Assembly: GCA_947561395.2 (NCBI GenBank)
Contig: OX387184.1
Span: forward strand, 14,550,205 to 14,614,204
From: Buxus sempervirens
Taxonomy: Eukaryota; Streptophyta; Magnoliopsida; Buxales; Buxaceae
Reading direction: 5' to 3'
Length of the DNA: 64,000 bases
Shown: positions 35,701-50,700 of the stretch, one piece after another
Numbering within the stretch: position 1 is the first letter of the stretch
Layout: every line of letters begins with the position of its first letter
Translations under genes and position numbers: made by a program
The notes under the pieces: generated by a model
The model's input: the letters and a program-made list of their open reading frames with translations, nothing else
Database searches by the model: none
Told to the model about the DNA's origin: nothing

Positions 35701-38700
35701 ATTATTATTAAATATTCCTATGGATTTTCTAATTATTCAGGTATTGGGATACAAGGCAAGCAACTCCAGTGCATACCCAACAACTTCCTGATCGCTGCTA
35801 TGCTCTAACAGTTCGACACCCTCTGATGGTTGTTGGAACTGCAGATAGAAATCTGATAGTTTTTAACTTGCAGAACCCTCAGGTATTGACTTTAGCTTGG
35901 ACAGCTAACTTGGTGTGGATGATTATGATATGTTTCTTTGGCATCATGGATATGATTTCTTAATAGCTGCCTAATACTACTAGTAACAGTAATAGGGCTG
36001 TGAACAAGACAATGTGCGCCAAGCTTTGCCCAGACCGACCTTAGAACTTCAGGACAGGCTTAAGCTAGTTTCAGGCTGGTTAACTTTTTCTGAACTCATG
36101 TTAGCTGGTATTCAAAGGGCCGAGGCTTGACTTATCAAAGCTTATGCTTGACTAATAATGTTATTGGTCAAACAGGCTCCAAGCTCATTATTACAAATCT
36201 ACAAAGCCTGTAAGTTTGGCATGCATAAGGTTAAAAGGGAAACCAGAAAAATAAATTTAGAAATTACACTATTTTTTTTTCAAACTTAAAGATAAATTTT
36301 TAATGAAAATGTCAAGTTATAAACAGGATCCAAGTTTGGATCTGGCTTGTTGAGGGAATTAGTTCTTTTTCAAGCTTAGGCTCTGTTTTTGAGCCTAATT
36401 ATCAAGATCAAGCTAGGCTGGCTTGTTTATAGCCTTAGACAAATTAAGAATGATTCTATGTCAATGCATAGATTTATTTTTATTCATTCAGTTTTTGGTA
36501 TTACGTGGTACTGTTAAATTTAGGCCTTCTTCTGTTCATTTATTTTTATATGATGGTGGAGAATCTTTATTATTTACTTTGTTGGCATGAGCATTTATTT
36601 TGTAATTTGTATAGAACTCTGAGGCTTCTCATAGTATCCTTATTTCACTTTCCAGATGCTGGCTGCAAACTTTCAACATTGCTTTTGCCTATGTTTGTTA
36701 GAATGCCTATGTGAAGCTAGATAATAAAACTTGATTAGTGTAGGTGGTTAGATGGTTGCCTAGGCAATAAGTTTTTGAATAATTTTTATATGATTCCAAA
36801 GCACTTTATCGTAAGTTGAGCAATATCTTCTTAAAGAAATGGTCAATGGAGGAACACATTGGAGAGTGGTTAGGTTTTGCGGAGCCGGTGATAAGATAAA
36901 TGAAAGTAGGTTAAGATGGTTTAGGCTTGTGAAGTAAAGACCTAAGGAGGCACTTGTGAGATGGTTTGAGATCCTCTCATTGAAAGATCTAACAAGGTGA
37001 GGTAGGACCTAAAAGAACATTGGTGGAGTTATTTAGAAAGGGTTTGAATATCTATTGATTGAATATATGTTTTGACATGTTGCGATGGAGGAATAGGATT
37101 TATGTTTCTTACCTGCGGTTGGTTGGGATAAAGTATTTGGTTATTAATTGATTGGTTGGTTAAGAGTGTAGATGAGGGAGAGAAAGAAAGCAGGCTAGGA
37201 ACTTTAAAAAACAAGAAAGAAAAAAAATTCAATTGATATGGTCTATAATGGAAAGGAGGGGAGGTGGGAGGAGGGTCTTTATACAAATAAAAAAGTCAAG
37301 AAATTCAGGCAATAGTGATTGATGTTTGAACTATAAAAAGTAGGTTTTTTGGGTGTGAGGGAGGGGGGAGGGGGGAGGGGTTTGGGTTGGGTGGGTGGGA
37401 AGAGAGAGACGCTTGTCTTGGCTCGTTGGGTATTTTACTTCTTCACTTTATAATCATATAATTCCTTCATTGGTTTTTATATGTATAAAAATGATTAAAA
37501 TAGTTGTTATTATTTAGAATTAATATGTAACTATAATTAATTGTTATTTTTTAGAATTAAATATAAAAATATAACTATGAAATGACATAACAGTTTTCTT
37601 ATTAGTAACTTACTATGTTGTTACTTTATTGCAGGATTAAAAACATTCCAAATCATCTAATTAATTAGGCTAGGTGATGGGCTGACCCAATATCATGCCG
37701 AGGCAAACAGTACCAAAATCATGCCTAGGCCCCCAAAAAAAAAAGGCCTCAAGCTATGTATCATGGGATCCCCAAGGCTGAAACCCAGAATGTCACTAGT
37801 ACCATGGCTTGAGAGTTGTTGGACGTTTCCCATTCTCCTTATTTCTTGGGCTAATCTATTCTTTGTCAATGTTATATCTACTAGTTTGTTTTTTTTATTG
37901 ATGAATTATATCTACTAGTTTGTTATTATTGTAATGACAACAAAGTGGTGGTTATTTGTGAATTGCCTTATCATTTTCATTTGCATGTCTAATTATAGTT
38001 AACTTATCAACAGACTGAATTCAAGAGAATCACTTCACCCTTGAAGTATCAGACAAGATGTGTTGCTGCCTTCCCTGATCAGCAAGGTTTCTTGGTAAAT
38101 ACTTTCTTTTGTAGTTATGTTTATGTTGTTTATAATTTTCTTTACACGCAGCCTTTATTTTTTGCTTCATTGTTGTTCCTTTTTTATGTATCATCTTGTT
38201 TTAATCCTCTAGAAGTAATTGTGAACTCAAATGATGATTTGTGAAAAGAATTGAAAAGGATGTTGATTGAAGGCGTATGATAATCCAACTCCTCCATCTA
38301 ACCCAAACCTTGTACAATCCAAGGTTTATAATTTCGGCGGCACGCCCCGCCGAAATTTCGGTTTTTGGACCCCCGGCGATGCGTTTCGTCGGGGGAAATC
38401 GCTGTGGACTCACCTAAATTTCGAGATTTGTCACCGAAATGGAGCGGTGTGCCGAGAGAAACGGAACGAAACGGGCGAAACAAAAAAAAAATTTATTTTT
38501 TATTGACGAAACGGGGCGGCGTGCTGCCGAAACGGAGTGGCGTGCCGCCGAAATTTCCCCAAAATCCAGAAAAATCAATTTTTTGCCTTTTTATTTTTTC
38601 TATCGTGCCGCCGAAATTACCGAAACTATAAACCTTGGTACAATCCAATAAAAAATGACAATAGTGAGGTACAAATCCTGCTGAAATGAGTTCCTTGGAG

Positions 38701-41700
38701 GGGTGGACTGGTAACAAAACCCAAACTTAGTGTATTTTATATGCAAAGTGGTTGTGCTCAACTTGAACCGCACTTTCACACTAGCAGCCCAAAGCTTTTA
38801 TCTTCATACCAAGTGATGGTATAGCAAAAATTCCTAGATCACATTGATTGTAAGCCTTCTATTTTCTAGCTTGAAAATCAACCATGGATTATCCTCTCTA
38901 GTGTGAGAATCAAAGCATTCATAGGATATTGGTGTGCCATCTAGAATTTATCTTCTCTCATAATGGCACCTTAGATTTGAGAAATTATCTCTAAAAGGAC
39001 CCCTTTAAGTGTGTTTATCAAAGTTTTTGATACTGTTTCAGAAACTATCCACAAGGCTAATCTTTAATGTTAATAGCCTCTTCCTTTTTTTGTGGCATTA
39101 GCTCTCTTAACTAATGCAGGCTTACACAAGAACACCAACTTCATCAAATCTCCCTTGATGGTTGGATATGCTTATTAATATATTACATTCAATTGGATAT
39201 GCACCTTGGTTGTTAGCATATGTAACAACCACAAAAAAAAAATTGTCAGCATATGTAACATTTGTTTTAATAGTTGATGGAATCTATATGGTGGAACTTT
39301 TTAAGTTTTATTGTTATAGTAATGAGCATATTTGAGAAGATTTTTTTCTCTTTTGGAAGGTAAAACATTTGAGAAGTTGTGAAATGGTATGTGTTGAAAC
39401 TTGAAAGATCTAAAAGGGGGGTGGGGTGTGGTTTGGTTGGGGTAAGAGGAAGATCAATCAATGGCGTTAACACTCTTGAGTCTTGACATACTCTTAAGGG
39501 CAAAAGAACTAACTAGCTATATCACTGAACGTGTGTGTGTGTGATGTGTGCCTCAAGTGAGATGAACTACTAAGCTATATCATTGAACTTGTGTGTTTTG
39601 TGCCCAAAGGGCCAGGAGTCAATGAATCACATATTTTTTCATTGTGAGTTCGTGGGTTCCTTTGGTCATCCCTCTTAAGCATGACAGTGCTTGAGATGGA
39701 TCTTTTCGAGGATCCTATTGGATCTTGTGGAGCAATGGTGGTTCATATACCTTAGGCGGAAACGAAAGTTAATGTATCATGCAGCCTTCTTCACCACCAT
39801 TTGGTTTGTATGATTGGTTAGTAATCAATGTATCTCTGACAGGGCACATATAAGGAAGCTAGGGATTCTTGAGGACAAAGTGGCGCTAGTGGGCTCATGG
39901 TTTTTATCCTAGATGAATTTAAGATGATCCCTTGTAATGATATTATGCATGATTGGTCTACTGTAGCATTCTTGGGGTAGTTTATCTCTCTATGATGACA
40001 CAATGTACTCCTTGGATTACCTTTTCTTTTACGGCTTTGAATCCGTCTCTCATGGGTGCTATGTGCTTTCTCTCACTTTGATTCTTTATGATGTCTCTCA
40101 TTAATTATCCAAAAGAAAAAAAATCAATAAGAATATTCAAAAAGACATTTTATTTGTTGCTTTTTCTAAACAATAACCACCATTTAACTAGCTCAGTCAT
40201 GCGTTATATAAAACCTGACTTTAGAGGATATTTACATTTTAAATATATATGTTATTTCTTCTGTGGTCAACTATTCTGGTAAGTTGTGTTGTATCTACTT
40301 ATATAAAATAATCCAGGTTTGTTATGCCGTCAATGATGTTGATTTAGAATCCAACATGGTAAATCTATTGTTGCTGAATTGTTGTGTGTCTGTAAAAAAA
40401 GGGTATTTGGCTGGATGACTTGTATTACTGAATTTTTTGACAGAGAAAATAAATATCAATGGGATATTTGCTGTTCTTGCCATCTCAAAGCAATGTTATG
40501 GTGGGCAAGCAGGATCTTAGGATGTTTGTATGACACATGAATGGTTGCTCATAAGTCCTTAAATCATATGGAAAGGGAAATATAAACATTTTTCTGAGAC
40601 TGATCAATGACATGACTAAAAAATTTGCCTGTTTTGTTTTACGGTTGTGTAAATACTACATGCCAGTCACTTGATTAATTGCTAACGATGCAACTTATTT
40701 CTCATAGTGTGTTTCATGAGGATAGTCATTGGAAAGGAGGTTCAAGATGCTCAGAGGGAAAATGGGATTTAAAAAGAAACTTTTACTAATTTAAATGTTG
40801 ATGGAGTTTTGTTCTTGGGTATCAATAATTGTGGTTCCTTGTAAGCAGTGTTTTAAAACCCGCTGGTAACTCGGAATATACGCCGAGTTACTCGGACAGG
40901 CCAATCTTCCGGTGAACTCACCCTAAAAACTAGTGCAAGTTTGATCTGCTATTAACCAGATTAATCAGATGAGTTACCTGAAAAACTTGTCTGAGTTTTC
41001 CGGAAGCTTGCCCGATTCATCAGGTGTAAATAAGAAAAGAGATGTGTCGGAGATGACCTCTGTTATTCTTCCGATGGCTTGAATTTGAGTTCTCATTGTC
41101 ATCCTTGATATTCTGGTTGCCAGAGATCCACTTCTTGTCTTTAGTTTCGAGTTGCAACCCTTGGCGCTTCCAATGGCTGGGATTCAACATCACCATTGTA
41201 TTCTCTGTTTCTTCTTTGTCTTCTTTGGTTGTATTCTCTAACGTCTGATGTCTCCATCTATCTAGCTCTGATCACCCCCACATGCTGTTGTATCAAATTC
41301 TCCCGGAAACCGACACATCCCGAACCAGGTTCTGCCTTGTGATTTGTGCTTCTGAACAGCCTCGCCAGATTTGCCACTCATGTTTATCGAACCTGATTCA
41401 CATGGTTAAAAGATGACGATGGGCAGGCTGTTTCGTGAGACACATGCACGGTATTTTTTTTTTTTTTTGGTAAGCCAACTAGGATATTTTGCTTTTGTGA
41501 TATATTGTTTTTTTAAGTCTTCATAATTCTTAAAATTTTTTTTTTAGCTTTTTATGTTGTTTTTAAAAGTTTTCATGATTCTTAAAATTTTATCATATTA
41601 ATATTTTAAAAATATTAATATTAATTTTGTAATAACAAGCTAGTAAAGAGGTCCAAGTTACTGAGGTACGAGAATAGGTAGACTCCCGAGTTATTGGGCC

Positions 41701-44700
41701 TATCCGGGTTTTTAAACACCGCTTGAAAGTCTTCAGCATGTACCATTAAGAACAAGGAGTAAATACTATAAAACCACATGCTAAAACACCCACATGCAAT
41801 TGGTGTTACTTTTGAGCTTTTAAATTGAGATGAATATTTGTTTAATTTTTTGAGCTTTTAAAAGTTTTCATAATTCTTAAATTTTTGTTTAATTTTTTAT
41901 ATATTGTTTCTGAAAGTTTTCATAATTCTTAAAATTCTTATTATTGTAATATTTTAAAAATAATAATATTAATTTTGTACTAACAAGCTAGTAAAGAGGT
42001 TTGAGTAACTGAGGTCCAAGGATGGGTAGACTCCTGAGTTATTGGGCCTATCCGGGTTTTAAACACTGCTTGCAAGTCTTCAAGCATTTACCATTAAGAA
42101 CAAAGAGTAAATACTATTTCACATGCTACATGCAAGTGGTGTTACATTTGAGCTTTTAAATCAAGATGAATATTTGAATTAGGGAATTCAATTTTTTAGT
42201 TGTTAGAATTCTATCTGCCTTAGTAGGGACATATTGCATTTCTCCTTTCGGCAGTAAGTGGCTGCAGATACTGAGTCATATGTTGCTATCCTAGTCCAAT
42301 CCTAGTTTACCCCAGAAACCTATCCACATGGCTAGAATTTCTTGTCAGCCCTTGTTCTACACCCTATGCTCTGACTCTTAGCTGGATCTGCAGCCCTAAG
42401 TTTTGATATTCTGCTGGGAAATGTCCATTAAATCAAATTTAAGGCTGTCCACAATTCCCTAAATCCTTCCTTAAAACCTGTCCTAGATCAGTAAAAGGGG
42501 AAGAAAGATGATGCTTAATTGGTTACTCCTTTATTACTTGGGCTCATGGCACTTTTTGCAATGACCTGTGCATATGCACCTTGTTGATATTCCATGGCTT
42601 GTGCTATCCATGTTCTTGTTATTTGGGCTAAACAGGGACTTCCAACCCTGTTACTTGCTTCAAATTAGAACTTCTCGTTTCTGAAAGTTAATTTTCTTGC
42701 TTTATATGTAAATAATATGTCATATATTTGTTCGTGATATCAGTTGGTCATTGTGTTAGCGATTTACATTTAGTGTCCACTTTGTTCATTCCCAAGTAAT
42801 TACTTCCTTGTTTCGAAGCATTTTTGTTGTTGTCGCAGATGTTATTATTAGTTATAAAAGAAGAATTTCCTTTTCTTGCCTTCATGTTTGTTAATTCTAT
42901 CTTTTAATGTTAACCTTACTTGATTTTACAATGTTTGTTGTTGTAGTCTCAAAAATTCTTGTGGATTCTAGCTTTTTGTGTTCTTTTCACTTTCTTTACT
43001 TCTTTTCTTATGTGAAGAAGTATAATGGTTTATACTTGAGTTCTTTTATAAATTTTAATGTAGCAACTGAGATCTGCCCCTCATGATATGCCCTTATTGT
43101 GATTTCTGAATTGGGTAATTTGTTATATTTTAGGTTGGTTCAATAGAGGGAAGGGTTGGTGTACACCATCTGGATGATTCACAACAAAGTAAAAACTTTA
43201 CTTTCAAGTGTCATAGAGAAGGCAATGAGATATACTCAGTCAACTCTTTGAACTTCCATCCTGTAAGTACGTGTTTGCCTTGGCAATTCTTTCAGGAGTT
43301 GAATTTTCTTTGCTGGCTAAATATTTTTCTTTGCAAGCATAGTAATTTTCACAATTTGAAATAGGTATGCATTCATACATATATACATGTACATATGCAT
43401 TTTTTATTGGCAATAAATTTCCTCTATCTTCTCTTATTATTTAATTTATGTGACTAATTTTCTATCCTTATTGTCATGGGCATAAGCTTATGAGATTTGT
43501 TTCTAATGAACACAAATACATTTGTTGTATCTTTTTTTTTTTTAATAATTAAATTCTTGATTGTTTCATATTTTCATGTCCTTGGTATGTTATGCACAAA
43601 ATTCAGTGCAAAATAGTGTTAATTTCATTAAGGTTTGTGGTTGATCTGTTAATCCCATTAAGGCTGACTTTCAACTACCTTCACTTTTAGTTGTAGCTTT
43701 ATCAACATCTCTATGATTGATTAATCCTATCTTTCTCTGAAAGGTTTACCACTTTTTACTGAACAGAGTACCTTATTTGGTATAAAGGTGAAAAAAAATG
43801 TTCTTCAATATATTATGCAGGCCATGGAAACTGTCTGAACCCCTAACAGAACTCTCTGGAGTTTCTAGTTTAGCAGAAAATACCCTTCTCAAGCACTCAT
43901 TATAACACAAACAAGATTTATGGCTCAAACCCTAACTCATGACCAGTGGGTAATATTTGGGATTTGGGACATTTCAGCATCTATAGGATACCTTTTATAT
44001 GGCATCTATTATCTCTGCTTTGCATTTGGCCAAGACCTCTCTGGAATTTGGGTCCACAAAGAACTCCAAATGTTATATGGCTGTATGGACTTCCTTGGTT
44101 ACATCTGCTATGACCTGCTCATCTTAACTCTTTATTTCTGGCATCTTATGGATTTGGTAGAATTTGGTGGATGGATCTATGTTAAACCATGAATATGTCA
44201 TGGTTGCGTGAATGCCTTTGGGATGCCTCAATTAGAGTTTTTTTATATTAGCTCTTGTTCCACTTGGGCAATTCAGTAGGGCCTCTTACGGAATGAGATT
44301 AGGTCCACAAAGAACTTCAAATCTGTCAAGGCTTCCAGGACTCTCTCTGAATGTATACAGTCACTCATTTTGCAGTTTTTTTTTCATGGTTGGTCCAGCT
44401 CATTGGCCATTTAATATATTAATAAATCTCTCTTTTATAAGATATATTTCTAAGGGAGATTCTGTTAAAGTTGGGCTCTGAGCTAGTGTGATTTCATCTG
44501 TTGCTTGATTTTTTCTCCTTTTTTGGATTGCTACAGGTGCACCATACATTTGCAACAGCAGGGTCTGATGGTGCTTTCAATTTCTGGGACAAGGATAGTA
44601 AACAGAGACTAAAGGTCTGCTCCTGACTTTCTTGATCTGTTTGTTTCTTGCTTGTTTTTGAATGTGTTATCTGCCAGCGTTCTTATTTATTTCTGCATAT

Positions 44701-47700
44701 CGTTCACTAGAAGCCATGCTTCTGATTCTGCAGCTTCCTTTGGATGGCTAATAATTTCATGAATGATATTTATTAATCTGAGATTTGTATTCTTTGTGTG
44801 TGAATGGAATTGGTTAATGGCGGAGTTCTTTCTTGAGCTGCTATTTTTCTGTACAAGGCACTTCTCAGTTTCTTTTTGCTTGTTACTTTGTTCGTTTGTT
44901 GTGTAAATTATTTTTGTGTTGCTATTTTCTCAGTTATAGTAGGATTTGTTTTTTTTTACCGGGAACCGTCCATTATATACAGACATAAGTCTCTTGGTTG
45001 TAATTATGCTAGGAATTCATTGGTTTGACTGTTTTTTGTGAAAATATAAAACAATCACAGCCGTCAAGAATTTGTTTTCCTGACAAGATTTTCTGGTTTT
45101 CAATAGAATGCTGAAATTAAGGAGTTATTAGGCTGGTGAGTGTAACTTTTTGGTTCATGCAGAGTGCAGTCAACATCTTCAATAATCAAATACTAGGTTG
45201 GTATGGTACTGACCCCCACCAAGATGGTACTTTGCTGTGGTATTGAGTAAGTTTTGGACTTGGATGACTCCGTGAAACTTACTTTGGTACTGAGTTGGTT
45301 TTGCCTACTTGTCAAGAATTGTCCTTGGATGATTGTTCTGAAGAGGAAGGAGAAGAAGAGGAGGGCAAGAAGAAGAATGAGGAGAATCAGAGGGGAAGAA
45401 GGAAAAGGAGGAGCTGGAGGAGAGAGGAAACGGGGAAGAAGAAGAAGGTACCAACAGCCAACAGGTAGTGGCGGTATGTGCCATACTGCCAGTACTGGTA
45501 GTTGGAACCAAGGTTTTGAGTTTCGGTGCCGCTAGGCGTGCTGGTGGCTGAAAAATCGGCACGCCGTCGATTTATTGTCGAAATGCTGAAAAAACAGCAT
45601 CTGCATCATCTTGACCGAAATGGAATTATTATTATTTTTTTGTTTTTGTTGCTTAAAATCAAATATTATTGATAAATAAGATGATTAGAAGTTTATAATA
45701 CATGAATAACATAAGCAGTTGCTGAAAATAATCAGTAAATTAATGGTAATACTTAATAGTATACTAATATCATGCATACTCATTAGTAATATAATAAAAC
45801 TAAAGGGCAAGTGGCAATTGACAACTTGTCAACTAATAATGATGCAAACAATAACAAACATAGCATTCGATTCATACAATAATCATATCATCAAGAATGG
45901 AAGTAGTGACGTCCCAACTGGAACATGGGAGGCTCAAACCCTGCCTGCTCCCCGATGTAGTGGCAAAAGCGATTCCATGACATCTGATACATGTACTCTT
46001 TCTTGAACAACCTAACATGGTATTCATACTGTTCCTAAGTCATGTGTCCAATAATACCAATAGGAGGGAAGTCAGGATAATAACTGCGTAAGCTATTTTG
46101 CTCTGTATCTGACTCTGGCTCGGGTTGAAGCGGTACCGGTGGTGATGGAGGATAAGTAACAACACCATATCCAATGGGCATCATTCCACCCGGTGCGGTG
46201 TAATATCCATATGGATATGGGTTCAAAGGATCAGCGGTCTGCATATGTTGTAAGTTAGCATATCCATGGGACCCATAGCTACCGGCAAGGTTTTGAATTT
46301 CCGAAATTTCGGTTTTTTGCCCCCAGCGATGCGTTTCGCTGGGGGAAATCGTTAATTTGTATCGTTGGCGAAACGGACCGAAATTTCGAACGAAACGGTC
46401 GGCGTGCCGAGCGAAACGGACCGAAACGGGCGAAACGGACGAAAAATGTAATTTTTTAAAAAAATTTTTTAAATTTTTTTAGCGAAACGGGCGGCGTGCC
46501 GTCGAAATTTCGCTGAAAATTCAAAAAAACATAATTTTTTATTTTTTTTGCCCATTAAAATTTTCCGGCGTTTCGGTGCCCTGGGCGGCACGCCCAGGGC
46601 CACCGAAACTTAAAACCTTGGCTACCGGTGTCTGACGACTCTGCTGGGCTAGACTGTTGAGGATAATAATATGAGCCGTAATGTCCATGGCCTTGATGTG
46701 GATAGTGGTCCTCATAAGATGAATTGGATCCAACATCCAGTGATCCAAAATTCTGAGCTATAGAGGACTCGTCGTCGTGCACATTGGTATGCTGATGCTA
46801 CTTTCGTTTGTCTCTCCTCCGAAATGTCTGTGTCGGTGTCGCACTCGTACCGGTGTCCTTCCTGATCCCATGGTCTCGGTCCTGCGTGGCATGATCGTAT
46901 CTCGCCTTTCTAGTGAACGGACTCAAACCTGGGGCACTACCGCCAGCAACACCGCCTTGGGCACCATCATCATCATCGTTATCATCTGATTCATCACCAT
47001 CATCATCATTAGATGACTTATCATCATGTGCTCGTGAGGATGAGGCAGGGGCTGCTTGTGAGGGTGCGGCTGAAACTGAGGGGGGAACAACCCTAAGCAA
47101 TCGATCGAACTGTCCTTCCCCTCTTCTCCTCCATGATAGCATCGACATTTATGCCCATTTTTGTAGCTGCACGGGCGATGACTGGTCTAGGTCCATCATC
47201 TGGCTCGTCCATCTTAGAAGTACATCTAACCCACTTTGAAAATGGATCCTCCTCGTCAGTCTCATTGCTGAATAATACCTCTAGAGGATCTTTGATGGGC
47301 GTAGTACGATGCTCAATCTTTAGTTGCTTCGTTTGTAGCCTCATATTATAGTGACAAAATACGAGCTTCTACAATCTCATGTACGCCAATCTGTTCCTTT
47401 GCTTCGTATGAATAAGAGCAATGTGCTCCAATTCCGCTCACACACAAAAAAAGACGATGTCTGAGCTAGGACCCTAGCAGCTAACTTGCTCAAAGTAGGC
47501 GCATTGTACCCGTATATCGCCCACCACTCACCTGTGATCTGCAAAAAAAAAAAATAGTTTATCAGAAAATATCAAAATAGAAGTGTATAAAGGCTAATGA
47601 CATTATTTGTTATGAAGTTATTGACACGGCATCATCGTGTCCCTTGATGCAATTCGCCGTGATAGATCCGAATGACCCCAACGCATCTCTAAACATTATC

Positions 47701-50700
47701 AACTGGGAAAACCAAACTTAAATGTTAGTATTTATTATTTAATAAAATGTCATTACGTGAGGACTTATATTTAACAAGTATCCTATTCCTAATCCTACCT
47801 CATTTCTGAACTGGCCAGCCGCATCCGAATTATGATCCAACTTCATAAATACCTGATGCACCGCCTACACAGCTCAAGATTCGTGCCAAGCTGGTGCTTG
47901 TAGTGATATTTGGGGTTCAGATAATATGCTGTATGAAAGGAAAATTTTAGTATAATGACAATTGACAAACTATAATATAAATGTAATAAAACATAAATTT
48001 ATTCATACTTACCAGCTAAATGTAAGGGATGCAACAAAGTCTTGGTCCATCTTGCATTAATAATCTTGTGTACTCATTTGTACGACTGAGGTGCTGCATC
48101 CATAATCTGGGCCTTCATGACTCTCATGCACTCATATATGGACCCTATCGTGGGATAGGCATCTGTATCAACAATCCTCAATACACGGTATATAGGTTCC
48201 AAATATCCCATAATGTCTTGGACATCATCCCAAAATTTACTAGACAATACAATGTACTCGACTCTCTTGCCCGCTGTCGTGCTGCTATGAGAGCAACTAC
48301 ACCAATCCTGATTAGTAAAAAGTGTCCTCAATTTTGCCCGATGCTTTAAAAGACTCTCCAGGGCAATGTAGTTCGTGTCAAATCTGGTAATACCAGGCTG
48401 AACTATGTCTCCACCACATATCTCTTTCATCTTTGCTAGTACGAAGTTGTGGTTGTAGACAAATGTCGTCAGGGCTCAGGTATCTCGTAAAACATTGACT
48501 ACTGTGCTCCTCTTTGCAATCGCCTTCAACATCAAGTTGATGCAATGCGCTGCACACGGTGTCCAATATATACTATACTTCAACTGTATGATCTGCCCAG
48601 CCTTCTTGTAGTTGCTTCCATTATCTGTGACAATCTGGACCATATACTGTGCACTGACATCAGCTATGATCCTCTCAAGTAGCCCTGATATATATTCTGC
48701 ATCCTTGATTTTATTTGATGCATCCACTGACTTCAAGAACACTACCTTCCCTCTATAGCATACCATGAAGTTGATGACGGACAGTCTAGTAGGATCTGTC
48801 CAACCATCACACAATACTTATCTTGAACTGCTTTCAATGAGGTCGTAGGGATGCAATAAAATCTCTTATCTCCTGTTCCTCATCTAGATATTTGCCCATA
48901 ATGTCACGAGGCTTAGGCGGCTGCACTCCTGGACCCGCCTCCTGAATAGTGTCTACCATGTTCTTGAAGTGGGGAGATGCCGTTGCATTCGCTGGGATGT
49001 GATTAAAGATGAAGAACTTTGATATGTACTTTCACATTCTCTCTTTCAGTGATCCTTTGCTTCAAACATTCCTAAGTCTCTTTTGTTTCAATTCAGAAGA
49101 ACGATATAACAAGGGCTTCGTAGGGTAGTCCGGCATCCTCGTACTTTGTCCGCCCTAACTCAAGCTCAACCGTATGCTCTGAACCTCTAGCACGAGTACC
49201 ATGGTCACCTTCAGAGTAACCACCCCTCTCAAAGCCCAATCTGTGGCTCTCCCTCCTCTTGTACTCATCCTATAAAGAATCTCGAACACTGGTTCGAAAT
49301 GCGGCCCTCTCTGCCTCAGTCAGCATATCAGCGGGGTAGACAATGTCATCGTCTAAATCCTCAGCTCCAGTAGGTGGTCGTACAGGCTCCCCTAGCTTGC
49401 ATATGATCTCATGCCTTATGGCCTTCTTCTCCTGGCGGCCAGTTGTCCATACATGTAGATGTTCTTGCATTTGCCTTTTTACTTCTGGAGGCACTCTTGG
49501 ACAGTTGACTACGTTCCTGTAGCCATGTGCTAGGTGTTGCTTCATGCGTGAAATCCCACTACCCTTAAATTGCTGGCCACAATAATTGCATTCCGTTTTA
49601 TTTTTGTCCCCATCCACTTTCTTACAATGCTTCCAGCCAATATCTACCTGCCTACGACCCTGCTGGTCACCTCCATTGCCAGTGCCAGAACCAGAAGCCA
49701 TACCAGATCAATACAGTAAGTAGCAATCACAACAATCAACAATCACCTGCACAACGAACAAATGAAATACCAACAACAGCTTAGTTACAAAACAAACTTA
49801 TAAGCTATAATGTTAGATACAGTACAAAACAAATTAACAAGGCATCATAAACATAATTTCTTATTGTTATTCTTATATATTTTTCAGATTTTTAAATCAA
49901 TTTAGATTAGTTTATAAGATTATTTGTTGTATTTTTATATATTTTCCCTATTTTTAATTAATATTCGTGACAAATAATTATAAACAATTGATTTTCATAC
50001 ATTTTAGGTGGCATTTATAATTTTGTAGTAATTTTTACTAATTTATAACATTATTTGTTGTATTCTTTAATATTTTTCTCAATTTTTAATTAATTTTGGT
50101 GACAAATAATTAAAAAAATTAATTTTCATACAAATAATTATAGGTGGCATTCATAGTAATTTTTACTAATTTATAACATTATTTGTTGTTTTTTTTGTAG
50201 TAATTTTCCCTATTTTTAATTAATTTTCGTGATAAATAATTAAAAAAATAATTTTCATACAAATAATTATATGTAATTATAGGTGGCATTCATAGTAATT
50301 TTCACTAATTAATAACATTATTTGTTGTATTTTGTAGTAATTTTCCATATTTATAATTAATTTTTGTGACAAATAATTAAAAATAATTTGCATACAAATA
50401 ATTATAGATAATTATAGGTGGCATTCATAGTAATTTTTACTAATTTATAACATTATTTGTTGTATTTTGTAGTAATTTTTCATATTTATAATTAATTTTC
50501 GTGACAAATAATTAAAAAAATAATTTGCATACAAATAATTATAGGTGGCATTCATAATAATTTTTAACTAATTTATAACATTATTTGTTGTATTTTTGTA
50601 TATTTTTCCTTATTTTAATTAATTTTCGTGACAAAAAATTAATTTTCATAGAAATAATTATAGATAATTATACGTGGCATTCACAGTAATTTTTACTAAT

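Noticed and set aside
45254..45535. Arg/Lys/Glu-rich open frame
   Set aside because: A purine-only low-complexity tract (GAAGAGGA-type) at the edge of the hAT element, with no domain.
46777..47351. Plus-strand Ser-rich frames
   Set aside because: Shadows of the acidic C-terminal part of the minus-strand transposase pseudogene.
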